From NCBI RefSeq assembly GCF_015056685.1, contig NZ_SVFW01000004.1, positions 62,001 through 126,000 of the forward strand: DNA of 64,000 nt. Reading direction: 5' to 3'. Origin of the DNA: Butyrivibrio sp. GTDB taxonomy: Bacteria; Bacillota; Clostridia; Lachnospirales; Lachnospiraceae. Under the pieces are notes generated by a model. The model worked only from the letters and a program-made list of their open reading frames with translations. It was not told where the DNA came from and ran no database searches. Both the position numbers and the translations under genes were made by a program. How positions within the stretch are numbered: position 1 is the first letter of the stretch; the number at the start of each line of letters is the position of its first letter. Below, piece by piece: positions 31,685-39,045 of this stretch.

Positions 31685-32809
31685 CTACACAAGCTCCTTT
31701 CCATGTTTTACAGCTTTTAAGATTTTTTCCCTGTAATCATTTCTAAAATACGTGCAAAAATATTTGTCTCTTCCTGATATGCTGCCATCTTCAAATGAAG
31801 CTACTATCCTGCATCCCCCCATGCATTTATTAATATATTTACAATTCTTGCAATCAGTATTGTTATCCATCTGCTGTTTCAATGTATAACCATAAAAACA
31901 ACTTATACCGGGAGAATTTAATGCTTCAATAAAACCAACCTCCTTGACAAAGGCCATGTCGTCTATAATCTCTTTTCTCGCTGACGCGGCTCCTGCGCAT
32001 GGAAGAAGTCGTCCTTGTGCGTTTAAAAATGGTATAAGCTTCTCATTGGCACAAAGCCCCATCTCACAATTATCAACAAAAGAACAGGCATCATCCGCGG
32101 GAATTGCCCATATTCCTTCGTATGAAGCAGCATAAAAATAAGCATTTAAATATATTTCCATACTTATATGATCGCGATAATAATCCGGAATATAATTGCA
32201 AAAAGCATCAAGAACCTGTGAAGGTGAAAGCTTTAAATCAGGGATGAATTTTCCTGCGCTTCCTGACATGATAAGCGGCGTAACTTTTAAAGATGAACAG
32301 CCATGATCATTAAGCGTCTTTACCGAGCTTCTGAGTTCATCCATATTGGCTCTGCAAAACATCATGTCGCTGCTTGTCCTAAAGCCCTCACTCTTACATA
32401 AATCAAAAGCTTTTAGGGCATCAGCTCTTGCTCCGGCTCTGTTTCTTATAAAGTCATGACTTTCGTCTCCGTCATAACTAATGCAAAAGGTTGGATTATG
32501 TCCATTATCCTTAAGACAACCAAGAATTCTTTCATTGAGATAAAAGCCATTGGTTATTATTGCAGATATGGATATACCACTTCGAGACAGTTCTTTTACC
32601 AGAATTTCAAAGTCATTACGAATAAGTGGCTCCCCTCCGGTAATCACTACACTTTCTATTCCCGCCTCTTTAATAAGTGGAATATATGAGATAAGTTCAT
32701 CCGTAGTCGGCTCGATTTTTTTATCTTCTCCCAGATAGCAGTGTCTGCAAGAGTAATTGCAGCGTTCCGTGATCATCCATTGCAGAGTCTTAACTTTTCT
32801 CATAGTCAT
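31685..32809 (-). CDS. Radical SAM/SPASM peptide-modifying enzyme (third in operon)
   Basis: 374 aa. TERCNYSCRHC gives the 4Fe-4S Cys residues C17, C21 and C24 very near the N-terminus, followed by ITGGEPL and CISYDGDESHDFIR. The C-terminal SPASM region has CKNCKYINKCMGGC plus further Cys, for auxiliary clusters. There is no leader-binding (RRE) domain, so the substrate may be presented by another protein. Its start overlaps the previous stop as TAATG. SPASM enzymes of this type make thioether or carbon-carbon links at Cys or other side chains. Confidence 0.88.
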   Translation of the reverse strand: MTMRKVKTLQWMITERCNYSCRHCYLGEDKKIEPTTDELISYIPLIKEAGIESVVITGGEPLIRNDFEILVKELSRSGISISAIITNGFYLNERILGCLKDNGHNPTFCISYDGDESHDFIRNRAGARADALKAFDLCKSEGFRTSSDMMFCRANMDELRSSVKTLNDHGCSSLKVTPLIMSGSAGKFIPDLKLSPSQVLDAFCNYIPDYYRDHISMEIYLNAYFYAASYEGIWAIPADDACSFVDNCEMGLCANEKLIPFLNAQGRLLPCAGAASARKEIIDDMAFVKEVGFIEALNSPGISCFYGYTLKQQMDNNTDCKNCKYINKCMGGCRIVASFEDGSISGRDKYFCTYFRNDYREKILKAVKHGKELV

Positions 32810-34242
32810 TAGTCCTTAAGAATATCGAGTAATTTTGCATAATACCCGTCCTTGTAGAAAGAACATGTAAGCGGAGCTTTTAGCATAAGATTAATGTCTG
32901 TATTTTCAAAAGAAAATCCGCTTTCCACTGCCTGATACAGCACGCCGCAGACTCTGCAATTTCCTCCGTGACATCTATCGCTAAATTCACATTCTCTACA
33001 CTCTTTTAATCCATCCAAAAGTTCCTCTGTGGACATTTTCATAAGCTGTGAATAGGAAGAATTATTTAATATATCCTTAAGTGGCATATTTAAAACATTA
33101 CACCGCCCGGGCTCCCAGTCCTTTTGAAGCGCAACGCCCTCACAACCATCACATGGCATTATCCTACCGGTAGAAGATACGTATACAGCATTTATCGCTT
33201 TGAAACACCACGCAGAATGCTTTATATCACCGGATTCATATTGATAGGAATTTCCTCTTTGAAAATCGGCAGCAGTCGCTCCTGCCCGAATTGTTGGTCC
33301 GTTAAACCAAATAAATTCCAAATCTTTTTTATTCTCCTGCCTAAGGCTTTCACTAACCTTTAGCATAACTTCCCAATATTCTCTTGCTGTTAAGCTAAGA
33401 AGTCCGCTTCTGATCCATTTGGGGCCCTCACTGGTCCTTATGAAAAATATCGAACGCACTCCCAGATCATATAGATATTTGCACGTCTCCGGCATCGTCG
33501 GTGCGGTCTTAAAGTTGACATTGACATTAGCTTTAACGCAAAAGCCATTGTCTGCCGCCAGTTTAATAGCTCTTTCCGCTTCCTGCTGTGCTCCCTGCCT
33601 TCCTCTCATCCAATCGTGTGTTCCAATTCCATCAAAACTTATAACTATTTGAGGATTCATATCATATTTTTTCAAAAGAGCTATAACTTCTTCATTAAAC
33701 CTGTAACCGTTAGTGAATAGCTGCAACATATTCATCTGCCTTTTGTACATTGCCTCTACGACTTTATCAAAGTCGGCACGTACAAGCGGTTCTCCACCCG
33801 ATATAGTCAGATTTCTTATTCCACAGGACAAAAACTCGTCTAATATATGTTCGATTTGTTCCGGACTAAACTCAAATATCTCCTTGCCATATTCCGTTGC
33901 CGAAAAACAATGGATACAGTTTAGGTTGCATCTTCCCGTAATGGAAAAAAAGCCCTGAGGAACACGCCTGTTATCAAAAAAAGCATATTCTTGCCAGTCT
34001 TTGATTTTAGAGGGAACTGTAGTTTTTTCAAGCACCCCCATTTCTATATATTTTTCTATGAAAGGCCTGAATTTTTCTTCATACTCTTTGTCTATTTCCG
34101 TGACTCCGTCACATTTTGAAAGAAGTTCATACAATGGATATTTTAGTCTGTAAGGAATTTCTATACTCCCTGACTTTTCAAGTACAAACAGATCTCCCCT
34201 GTATCCCCTTAAGCACCATGGCTCTTTTAATTTAAGCTTCAT
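32809..34242 (-). CDS. Radical SAM/SPASM enzyme with N-terminal PqqD/RRE-like domain
   Basis: 477 aa. Residues about 10-75 (GYRGDLFVLEKSGSIEIP to YIEMGVLEK) look like a PqqD-type leader-recognition element. The radical SAM site GRCNLNCIHC uses C105, C109 and C112, followed by ISGGEPLVRADF. The C-terminus has the SPASM-like CRECEFSDRCHGGNCRVC. The N-terminal domain makes it the best candidate for binding the Nif11-like leaders. AGGAGGAG precedes the ATG, 21 bp after the previous stop. Confidence 0.88.
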   Translation of the reverse strand: MKLKLKEPWCLRGYRGDLFVLEKSGSIEIPYRLKYPLYELLSKCDGVTEIDKEYEEKFRPFIEKYIEMGVLEKTTVPSKIKDWQEYAFFDNRRVPQGFFSITGRCNLNCIHCFSATEYGKEIFEFSPEQIEHILDEFLSCGIRNLTISGGEPLVRADFDKVVEAMYKRQMNMLQLFTNGYRFNEEVIALLKKYDMNPQIVISFDGIGTHDWMRGRQGAQQEAERAIKLAADNGFCVKANVNVNFKTAPTMPETCKYLYDLGVRSIFFIRTSEGPKWIRSGLLSLTAREYWEVMLKVSESLRQENKKDLEFIWFNGPTIRAGATAADFQRGNSYQYESGDIKHSAWCFKAINAVYVSSTGRIMPCDGCEGVALQKDWEPGRCNVLNMPLKDILNNSSYSQLMKMSTEELLDGLKECRECEFSDRCHGGNCRVCGVLYQAVESGFSFENTDINLMLKAPLTCSFYKDGYYAKLLDILKD

Positions 34243-34263
34243 CCTTCTCCTCCTGTTATTCTT

Positions 34264-35787
34264 CTAGAAGATTCTGTCAAATCCTTTCATGTATTTCTTA
34301 AGGATGTCCTGAGATTCTTTCTGATTCATTGTTTCAAAGAGTAACTTCCTGTCAGATTCAGAAATTCCGCTTATCAGATCATACCAGCTTCCGCTTAATT
34401 CCCTATTTTTGTTTTTTTGATAATTTTTCTCACATATGTACGCTGCAGCCTCTTTAAATGCCTCCTTGAACGATCCACAAAAGCCTCTGTTAATGGATCC
34501 GTATTCGTGATCTGCTTCAATAGCACAACCTCCGCCACATACGAACATCACAGGACATTTCTCGCAGTCGGTAATTTTGTCAGCAGTTCTGTTTCTCCAC
34601 TTTGGATAGCTAAAATCAAATCTGAAACGTTTAGCTTCAATGTCAGTAAATCCAACTGCATATTCTTCCATGGATACAACGTCCCAGCAGGTGTACAATA
34701 GTCCGTCAGGATCTACCACCAGCATATCTGATTCAGCGCCACAAGCTGCCGGGCGAAGCAGAGGGTAACTTTCTCTTTGAAGCGCTCTTCCCACTCTGTT
34801 CAGCACCTGAGAGTAAACCATGCAGTGCTGCATAGCTTCTGTTCTGTCCATACCACTGTTTATCATGGTTTCAAACATTTCCAGATCAGTTATGGCATTT
34901 CCAGGGTCATCTTCAAAGCACCCTATAGTGGCTTTAAAGTACCAATAAAAATTCGGATAATCCAAGAACCCGCGTTCCTTATACTCATTTACAAGTTCCA
35001 TGGAACTTTCCAGATTAGACCTGTTAATATTGGTACGAAGATGAATCCTTATACCTGCTTTCAATGCAAGTTCAACATTTTTCATAATACGGTCATAGCT
35101 TCCCTGCCCACCGGCAAGAATTCGTCTCTTGTCATGAACCTGCTTGGGACCGTCTACTGTAACCTGAATAAAATCAAATTTAACCTCCTTTATCAAGTCG
35201 ATGTATTTATCAAGATCATATCCATTGGTGACACAGACCATTTCTATCCCACGTTTTTTACAACCATTAACGATTTCTTCAACCTGCGGTCTGTTACTTG
35301 CCAAAAGAGGTTCTCCCCCATATAAAAAAACATGTCTTATAACTCTATTCTGCCTGATATACTCGTCAATCTGTCCCCAAACAGCATCGATGACCTCCTT
35401 TTTCATCGTGTGTCCGAGCCATTCTCCGCCTTTCTCAAGACGTTTCCTCTCATAGCAATAATCACACCTGAAGTTACAGTTGTAGGTAGGCATTATTACT
35501 ATATCCATAAGAGTTCTATAAGGAAGAAGAAAATAACACCTGGATAAAAGGGCAGCGCTTTCTGCTTCAGCTTTTTCATCCTCGCAAACCAAATGCCCAC
35601 GCCTTTTAAGCCGCTGTCTTGTCTCCACCGGTAATTCTTCTGTATTTTCACTTTTAATCAATTTCCACTCATCAGTCGTTATAATGTCATATGCACCATA
35701 TACTCCGTTTGAAAGAAGCATTTCTCCATCAGATTCTTCTGAAAGAGGCACAATCATACTGTACACGCTTAAATGTTCCGAAGCCAT
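34264..35787 (-). CDS. Radical SAM/SPASM enzyme, first biosynthetic gene after the precursors
   Basis: 507 aa from ATG 35787; GGGGGAC upstream supports it over an in-frame GTG five codons earlier. An N-terminal region of about 95 residues, typical of SPASM maturases, precedes the site TYNCNFRCDYCYE (C104, C108, C111). The motif FLYGGEPLL follows, and the C-terminal CEKCPVMFVCGGGC is the SPASM cluster motif. It probably installs a Cys- or side-chain crosslink in one of the two precursor cores. It is separated from the precursor genes by a hairpin. Confidence 0.88.
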   Translation of the reverse strand: MASEHLSVYSMIVPLSEESDGEMLLSNGVYGAYDIITTDEWKLIKSENTEELPVETRQRLKRRGHLVCEDEKAEAESAALLSRCYFLLPYRTLMDIVIMPTYNCNFRCDYCYERKRLEKGGEWLGHTMKKEVIDAVWGQIDEYIRQNRVIRHVFLYGGEPLLASNRPQVEEIVNGCKKRGIEMVCVTNGYDLDKYIDLIKEVKFDFIQVTVDGPKQVHDKRRILAGGQGSYDRIMKNVELALKAGIRIHLRTNINRSNLESSMELVNEYKERGFLDYPNFYWYFKATIGCFEDDPGNAITDLEMFETMINSGMDRTEAMQHCMVYSQVLNRVGRALQRESYPLLRPAACGAESDMLVVDPDGLLYTCWDVVSMEEYAVGFTDIEAKRFRFDFSYPKWRNRTADKITDCEKCPVMFVCGGGCAIEADHEYGSINRGFCGSFKEAFKEAAAYICEKNYQKNKNRELSGSWYDLISGISESDRKLLFETMNQKESQDILKKYMKGFDRIF

Positions 35788-35814
35788 TTTACAGTCCCCC
35801 ACAATTACCTTATT

Positions 35815-35861
35815 TTTAAAGAACTCACATACACCTTAACAATAAAGATATACGTGAGTTC
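35815..35861 (-). terminator. Attenuator-like hairpin between precursor and enzyme genes
   Basis: GAACTCAC (35821-35828) and GTGAGTTC (35854-35861) form a perfect 8-bp stem, extended by a few AT pairs and followed by TTTAAAAAT in the minus direction. Partial termination here would give excess precursor over enzyme, as is usual in peptide clusters. Confidence 0.55.
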
Positions 35862-35887
35862 AATAATTATAATTTACAATATTAAAT

Positions 35888-36127
35888 TTAAGCTATGCCT
35901 ACTCCAACGCATCCGAAAGATACTGCACCAACACAAGGTTCTCCACCTGCAATCTTTTCAACATTCTCAAGGCTGAGTTCTTCGTTTGACAGCTGAGCAA
36001 TAAATTTTTCAGCATCCTCAAGGGAAATGTCTACTGAATTTTCCTTGCAAATATCCATTACTTCCTGCGCACTTTTACAAGCTGCCAATTTCTGAAAAAG
36101 TTCTTTGGACACTTTTATTTCTGCCAT
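35888..36127 (-). CDS. RiPP precursor peptide 2, Nif11-like leader
   Basis: 79 aa. Residues 1-62 are a Nif11/NHLP-type leader: an amphipathic LFQKLAACKSAQEVMDICKE region, SLEDAEKF, AQLSNEELSLENVEKIAGG. Cleavage after Gly62 by the C39 exporter would release the 17-residue core EPCVGAVSFGCVGVGIA, with two Cys and one Ser. The leader matches that of the first precursor at many positions (CKS, AEK, AQLS, EL-L, AGG) while the core is unrelated, the usual RiPP pattern. GAGGTGA precedes the ATG. The core is Gly/Val rich and hydrophobic. Confidence 0.88.
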   Translation of the reverse strand: MAEIKVSKELFQKLAACKSAQEVMDICKENSVDISLEDAEKFIAQLSNEELSLENVEKIAGGEPCVGAVSFGCVGVGIA

Positions 36128-36144
36128 ATTTCACCTCAACTTTC

Positions 36145-36354
36145 TCAACACTGAGCGCATGCATTTCCGGCACATGCACCACCGGCAACGCTGGTCATGT
36201 CATCAAGGTTAAGCTCACCGCTTGATAACTGAGCAAAATACTTTTCTGCTTCAGCTCTTGCAAGATCAATTCCTTCAGCTTTTGCGAGCTCAAGAAGCTC
36301 ATCAACACTTTTGCACTTTGAAGCCTTTTCAATCTGTTCTTTAGTAAAGTTCAT
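36145..36354 (-). CDS. RiPP precursor peptide 1, Nif11-like leader
   Basis: 69 aa from ATG 36354, placed by AGGAGG 7 bp upstream. The leader (1-59) is Nif11-like: FTKEQIEKASKCKSVDELLELAKAEG, AEAEKYFAQLSSGELNLDDM, ending SVAGG. Cleavage after Gly59 leaves the 10-residue core ACAGNACAQC with three Cys and no Ser or Thr. The Cys pattern (positions 2, 7 and 10 of the core) and small Ala/Gly neighbours suit radical-SAM thioether formation at alpha carbons, an inference. First gene of the operon; the second precursor begins 17 bp after its stop. Confidence 0.88.
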   Translation of the reverse strand: MNFTKEQIEKASKCKSVDELLELAKAEGIDLARAEAEKYFAQLSSGELNLDDMTSVAGGACAGNACAQC

Positions 36355-36428
36355 TCCAATACCTCCTGATATAACCATCCAATTGCTACTCTATACACCT
36401 TCACTAAGGCATATATAACTACAAATTT

Positions 36429-36458
36429 ATTTTAATATATCATATTTTTTATAGTCAA
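36429..36458 (-). promoter_or_regulatory. Promoter of the RiPP operon
   Basis: Minus-strand TTGACT (36453-36458), 18-bp spacer, TAAAAT (36429-36434), within a strongly AT-rich stretch, about 75 bp upstream of precursor 1. Confidence 0.7.
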
Positions 36459-36483
36459 TATTTTTACTTTTTTTTAATAAATG

Positions 36484-36513
36484 TGCATTCTTAAATTATT
36501 ATTAAAGAATGCA
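36484..36513 (-). terminator. Hairpin after the double MacB permease gene
   Basis: Perfect 9-bp arms TGCATTCTT (36484-36492) and AAGAATGCA (36505-36513), 3 bp past the stop. The following sequence is AT-rich but not a clean T-run, so termination may be incomplete and some read-through into the RiPP operon is possible. Confidence 0.5.
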
Positions 36514-36516
36514 TAA

Positions 36517-38916
36517 TTATTCTGTTCTAAGGGCATCTATAGGCTTTAGCTTAGAAGCTTTGTAAGCAGGCGCAATTCCAAAAAATACTCCTACAAGCAC
36601 AGACAGTCCTGCTACAAGTAATACTGCCACAGGATTAACCACAAACGGAAAACCAATAAATCTGCATACAACAAAGGATAATGCGAGCCCCAAAACAACA
36701 CCGATAAATCCTCCCGCCAAAGTAAGCCTTGCAGTTTCAGTCAGAAACTGAAGCATTATATAGCTCGTCCTTGCTCCAATAGATTTCCTGATTCCAATTT
36801 CTCTTGTCCTCTCTTCCACAGTTACAGTCATGATATTCATTATGCCGATACCACCTACAATAATAGAAATAGCTGCTATTACAGCTCCGACATATTTAAT
36901 CATGCTCATTATGCGATCATATCCGCTCATAGTATCTTCTCTACTTACTCTTACAGCTCCCAGGCCTCTAATATCAAGCATGTTTTCAACTAAAGATGCA
37001 AGTCCTCTAAGAGCACTCTCCACATGATCATGATCTACAATAAGCTTAACCTCTGTCAGTTTTTCGTCAGGTTCTATCTCCAGTACGTCACAGGCAGTTA
37101 TAAAAGGAATATAACATTCGTATATATTTTTGTTTTCCTGCGAAATATCCCAATCAGAGGTAGCAATAATACCTATTACAGTAAAATCATGGCTTTTATT
37201 TTTCACCGATATAGTAAGCTGCTTTCCCAAAATATCGCTATACCCAAAGATTTTAGTTGCAACATTTTCAGGTATTACGCAAACATAATCGCCATTTATC
37301 AATTCATCAAAATCATAAAATCTCCCCTTTAGCAAAGTCATGGCATTTTCCTGCAATATGGCATTGCCGTCGCCAAAAAGATTAACAGTCACCTCTTGTC
37401 CCCTATAGCTTACAGACTGACCATCCGCAGAAATAGTATCAACAAGATCTATTCCGTATATTTGACCGTTGTAGTGTTCTGAAAGACGAGACAGCAAATC
37501 TCTTGTAATAAACTTTTCAGTTTTCGTGGGATCAACTTTTATTATGATGGAAGAAGCCTTTTTATTAAGATCAAGCTTCATTTGCTCCTCATATCCATCG
37601 CTAATGACAAGGATTAAAAGAACTGACATTATTCCTATGATAATGCCCAACATTGTAAGAATATTTCTGACTCTTGTATTTTTCCCATCTGTCAGAATGT
37701 TCCTAAGCGCATCAATAGGTTTCATTCCGGCAGCTTTTCTGGCTGGATAAAGCCCAAAAAAAAGGCCTAAAATGATAGAGAAAAATCCTGCAAGCAATAC
37801 TTCCGCAGGCGATAGTCTAAGTTCAAATGAGAGAATCCGGCAGCCGATTGCGGAAATGATAATTCCAACAATAATTCCTAAAACGCCGCCAATAAAAGAA
37901 AGAAAAGCAGATTCCGCCAAAAACTGGGCCATAACTGCTGTGGTTCTGGCTCCGATAGATTTACGGATACCGATTTCTCTGGTCCTTTCCGTAACCGAGA
38001 CCAGCATAATGTTCATAATACCGATACCGCCGACTACAAGAGATACAATAGCAACAAGTATCATAAAATATCTGGCATTTCTGATAATACTACCAAACAT
38101 ATCTGCAAGACCTTCGGTAATCCTTGAAGATATTGCGTTACTCCCTGCCAGATCATGATTTCTGGCTATTATTTGATATGCTTTTTTGGTCACATCATTC
38201 AATACCTGTACATCGGCATATACTTCCACCAAAGTCATGGAATCAACATTAACATCAAAATCGTTTCCGTAAGACGTATATGGTATCTCAATAGACGCAT
38301 AGAAATCCCTGTTAGCGTCATTGAACATATCCAAAAATGAATGATCACTTTGCCTAAGGCCAATAACAGTATATTCTGCGCTTTTGCTTCCGACCATTAA
38401 TTCAATCGGCATACCAATACAATTTCTTGTGCCAAATATTTTATCAGCATCCGTGTCCATCATTACACAAACTCTTTCAAGTGTGTCAACCTGTTGCCTG
38501 GAAAAATATGTTCCGGCTGCCATTTCTCTTCCCTTGGCATAAAGACCGCCTTCAGATCTGGCACTCAATGTTGAAAGAAATGTTCCCCTTGAGGTGGTTA
38601 TCTTAACAGTTCGTTCAGACTCTGAATACACCGGACTGATTCCATTCAGTTCAGATATCTTTTCTTTAACATCATCCATATCTTCCTGTGTAATTCTTTC
38701 AGTTGTCTTCAAGGGATCTATGGCTATATTGCCGGAGCTGGTCAATGTATTATTAAGCTGAGTAGTTATATAATCACTCATTCCGTTGCCTAGTGCTATA
38801 ACGATAATTACTGACGCAATACCGATAACTATTCCGAGCATGGTCATCAATGTACGTGTCTTATTACCAATAAGCTGCTTAATAGCACTTTTAATGTACT
38901 CAGCAATTATCTCCAT
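36517..38916 (-). CDS. Two tandem MacB/FtsX-type permeases fused in one chain
   Basis: 799 aa. It holds two full MacB-type permeases end to end: spans and external domain at about 1-405, then again at about 410-799. Both halves contain GIGIMNIM followed by V-ERTREIGIRKSIGARTS/T, the MacB-family motif, and an ending of the PIDALRN/PIDALRTE type. MacB normally works as a homodimer with an attached or separate ATPase; here the dimer is covalent and no ATPase is adjacent. Substrate unknown; it could export peptides. GGAGGTATATT precedes the ATG. It lies directly upstream of the RiPP promoter, so an immunity role is possible but unsupported. Confidence 0.85.
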   Translation of the reverse strand: MEIIAEYIKSAIKQLIGNKTRTLMTMLGIVIGIASVIIVIALGNGMSDYITTQLNNTLTSSGNIAIDPLKTTERITQEDMDDVKEKISELNGISPVYSESERTVKITTSRGTFLSTLSARSEGGLYAKGREMAAGTYFSRQQVDTLERVCVMMDTDADKIFGTRNCIGMPIELMVGSKSAEYTVIGLRQSDHSFLDMFNDANRDFYASIEIPYTSYGNDFDVNVDSMTLVEVYADVQVLNDVTKKAYQIIARNHDLAGSNAISSRITEGLADMFGSIIRNARYFMILVAIVSLVVGGIGIMNIMLVSVTERTREIGIRKSIGARTTAVMAQFLAESAFLSFIGGVLGIIVGIIISAIGCRILSFELRLSPAEVLLAGFFSIILGLFFGLYPARKAAGMKPIDALRNILTDGKNTRVRNILTMLGIIIGIMSVLLILVISDGYEEQMKLDLNKKASSIIIKVDPTKTEKFITRDLLSRLSEHYNGQIYGIDLVDTISADGQSVSYRGQEVTVNLFGDGNAILQENAMTLLKGRFYDFDELINGDYVCVIPENVATKIFGYSDILGKQLTISVKNKSHDFTVIGIIATSDWDISQENKNIYECYIPFITACDVLEIEPDEKLTEVKLIVDHDHVESALRGLASLVENMLDIRGLGAVRVSREDTMSGYDRIMSMIKYVGAVIAAISIIVGGIGIMNIMTVTVEERTREIGIRKSIGARTSYIMLQFLTETARLTLAGGFIGVVLGLALSFVVCRFIGFPFVVNPVAVLLVAGLSVLVGVFFGIAPAYKASKLKPIDALRTE

Positions 38917-38974
38917 AATATACCTCCATTATCATTATATCGTACTTTTAAAAACGGATTCAACAAAAACATAA

Positions 38975-39007
38975 AATGCCCATAGCTCTTGATAAGCTAT
39001 GGGCATT
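38975..39007 (-). terminator. Terminator of the 50.0-39.0 kb transporter operon
   Basis: 13-bp perfect arms AATGCCCATAGCT (38975-38987) and AGCTATGGGCATT (38995-39007) with a 7-nt loop, followed in the minus direction by TTTTATGTTTTTG. Confidence 0.88.
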
Positions 39008-39045
39008 CATTGACTATTATTTATAATATTTTATTGTATATTTAT

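Noticed and set aside
34777..35325. A 182-codon + strand frame opposite the first radical SAM gene
   Set aside because: The minus-strand frame has the radical SAM motif and operon context; the opposite frame is a shadow.
22799..36458. Lanthipeptide or thiopeptide cluster
   Set aside because: No LanM, LanB, LanC or E1-like cyclodehydratase gene exists; the core of precursor 1 has no Ser or Thr.
36517..38916. Double MacB permease as the RiPP exporter or immunity protein
   Set aside because: It is upstream of the RiPP promoter with its own hairpin, and the operon already has a dedicated C39 exporter. A link remains only possible.
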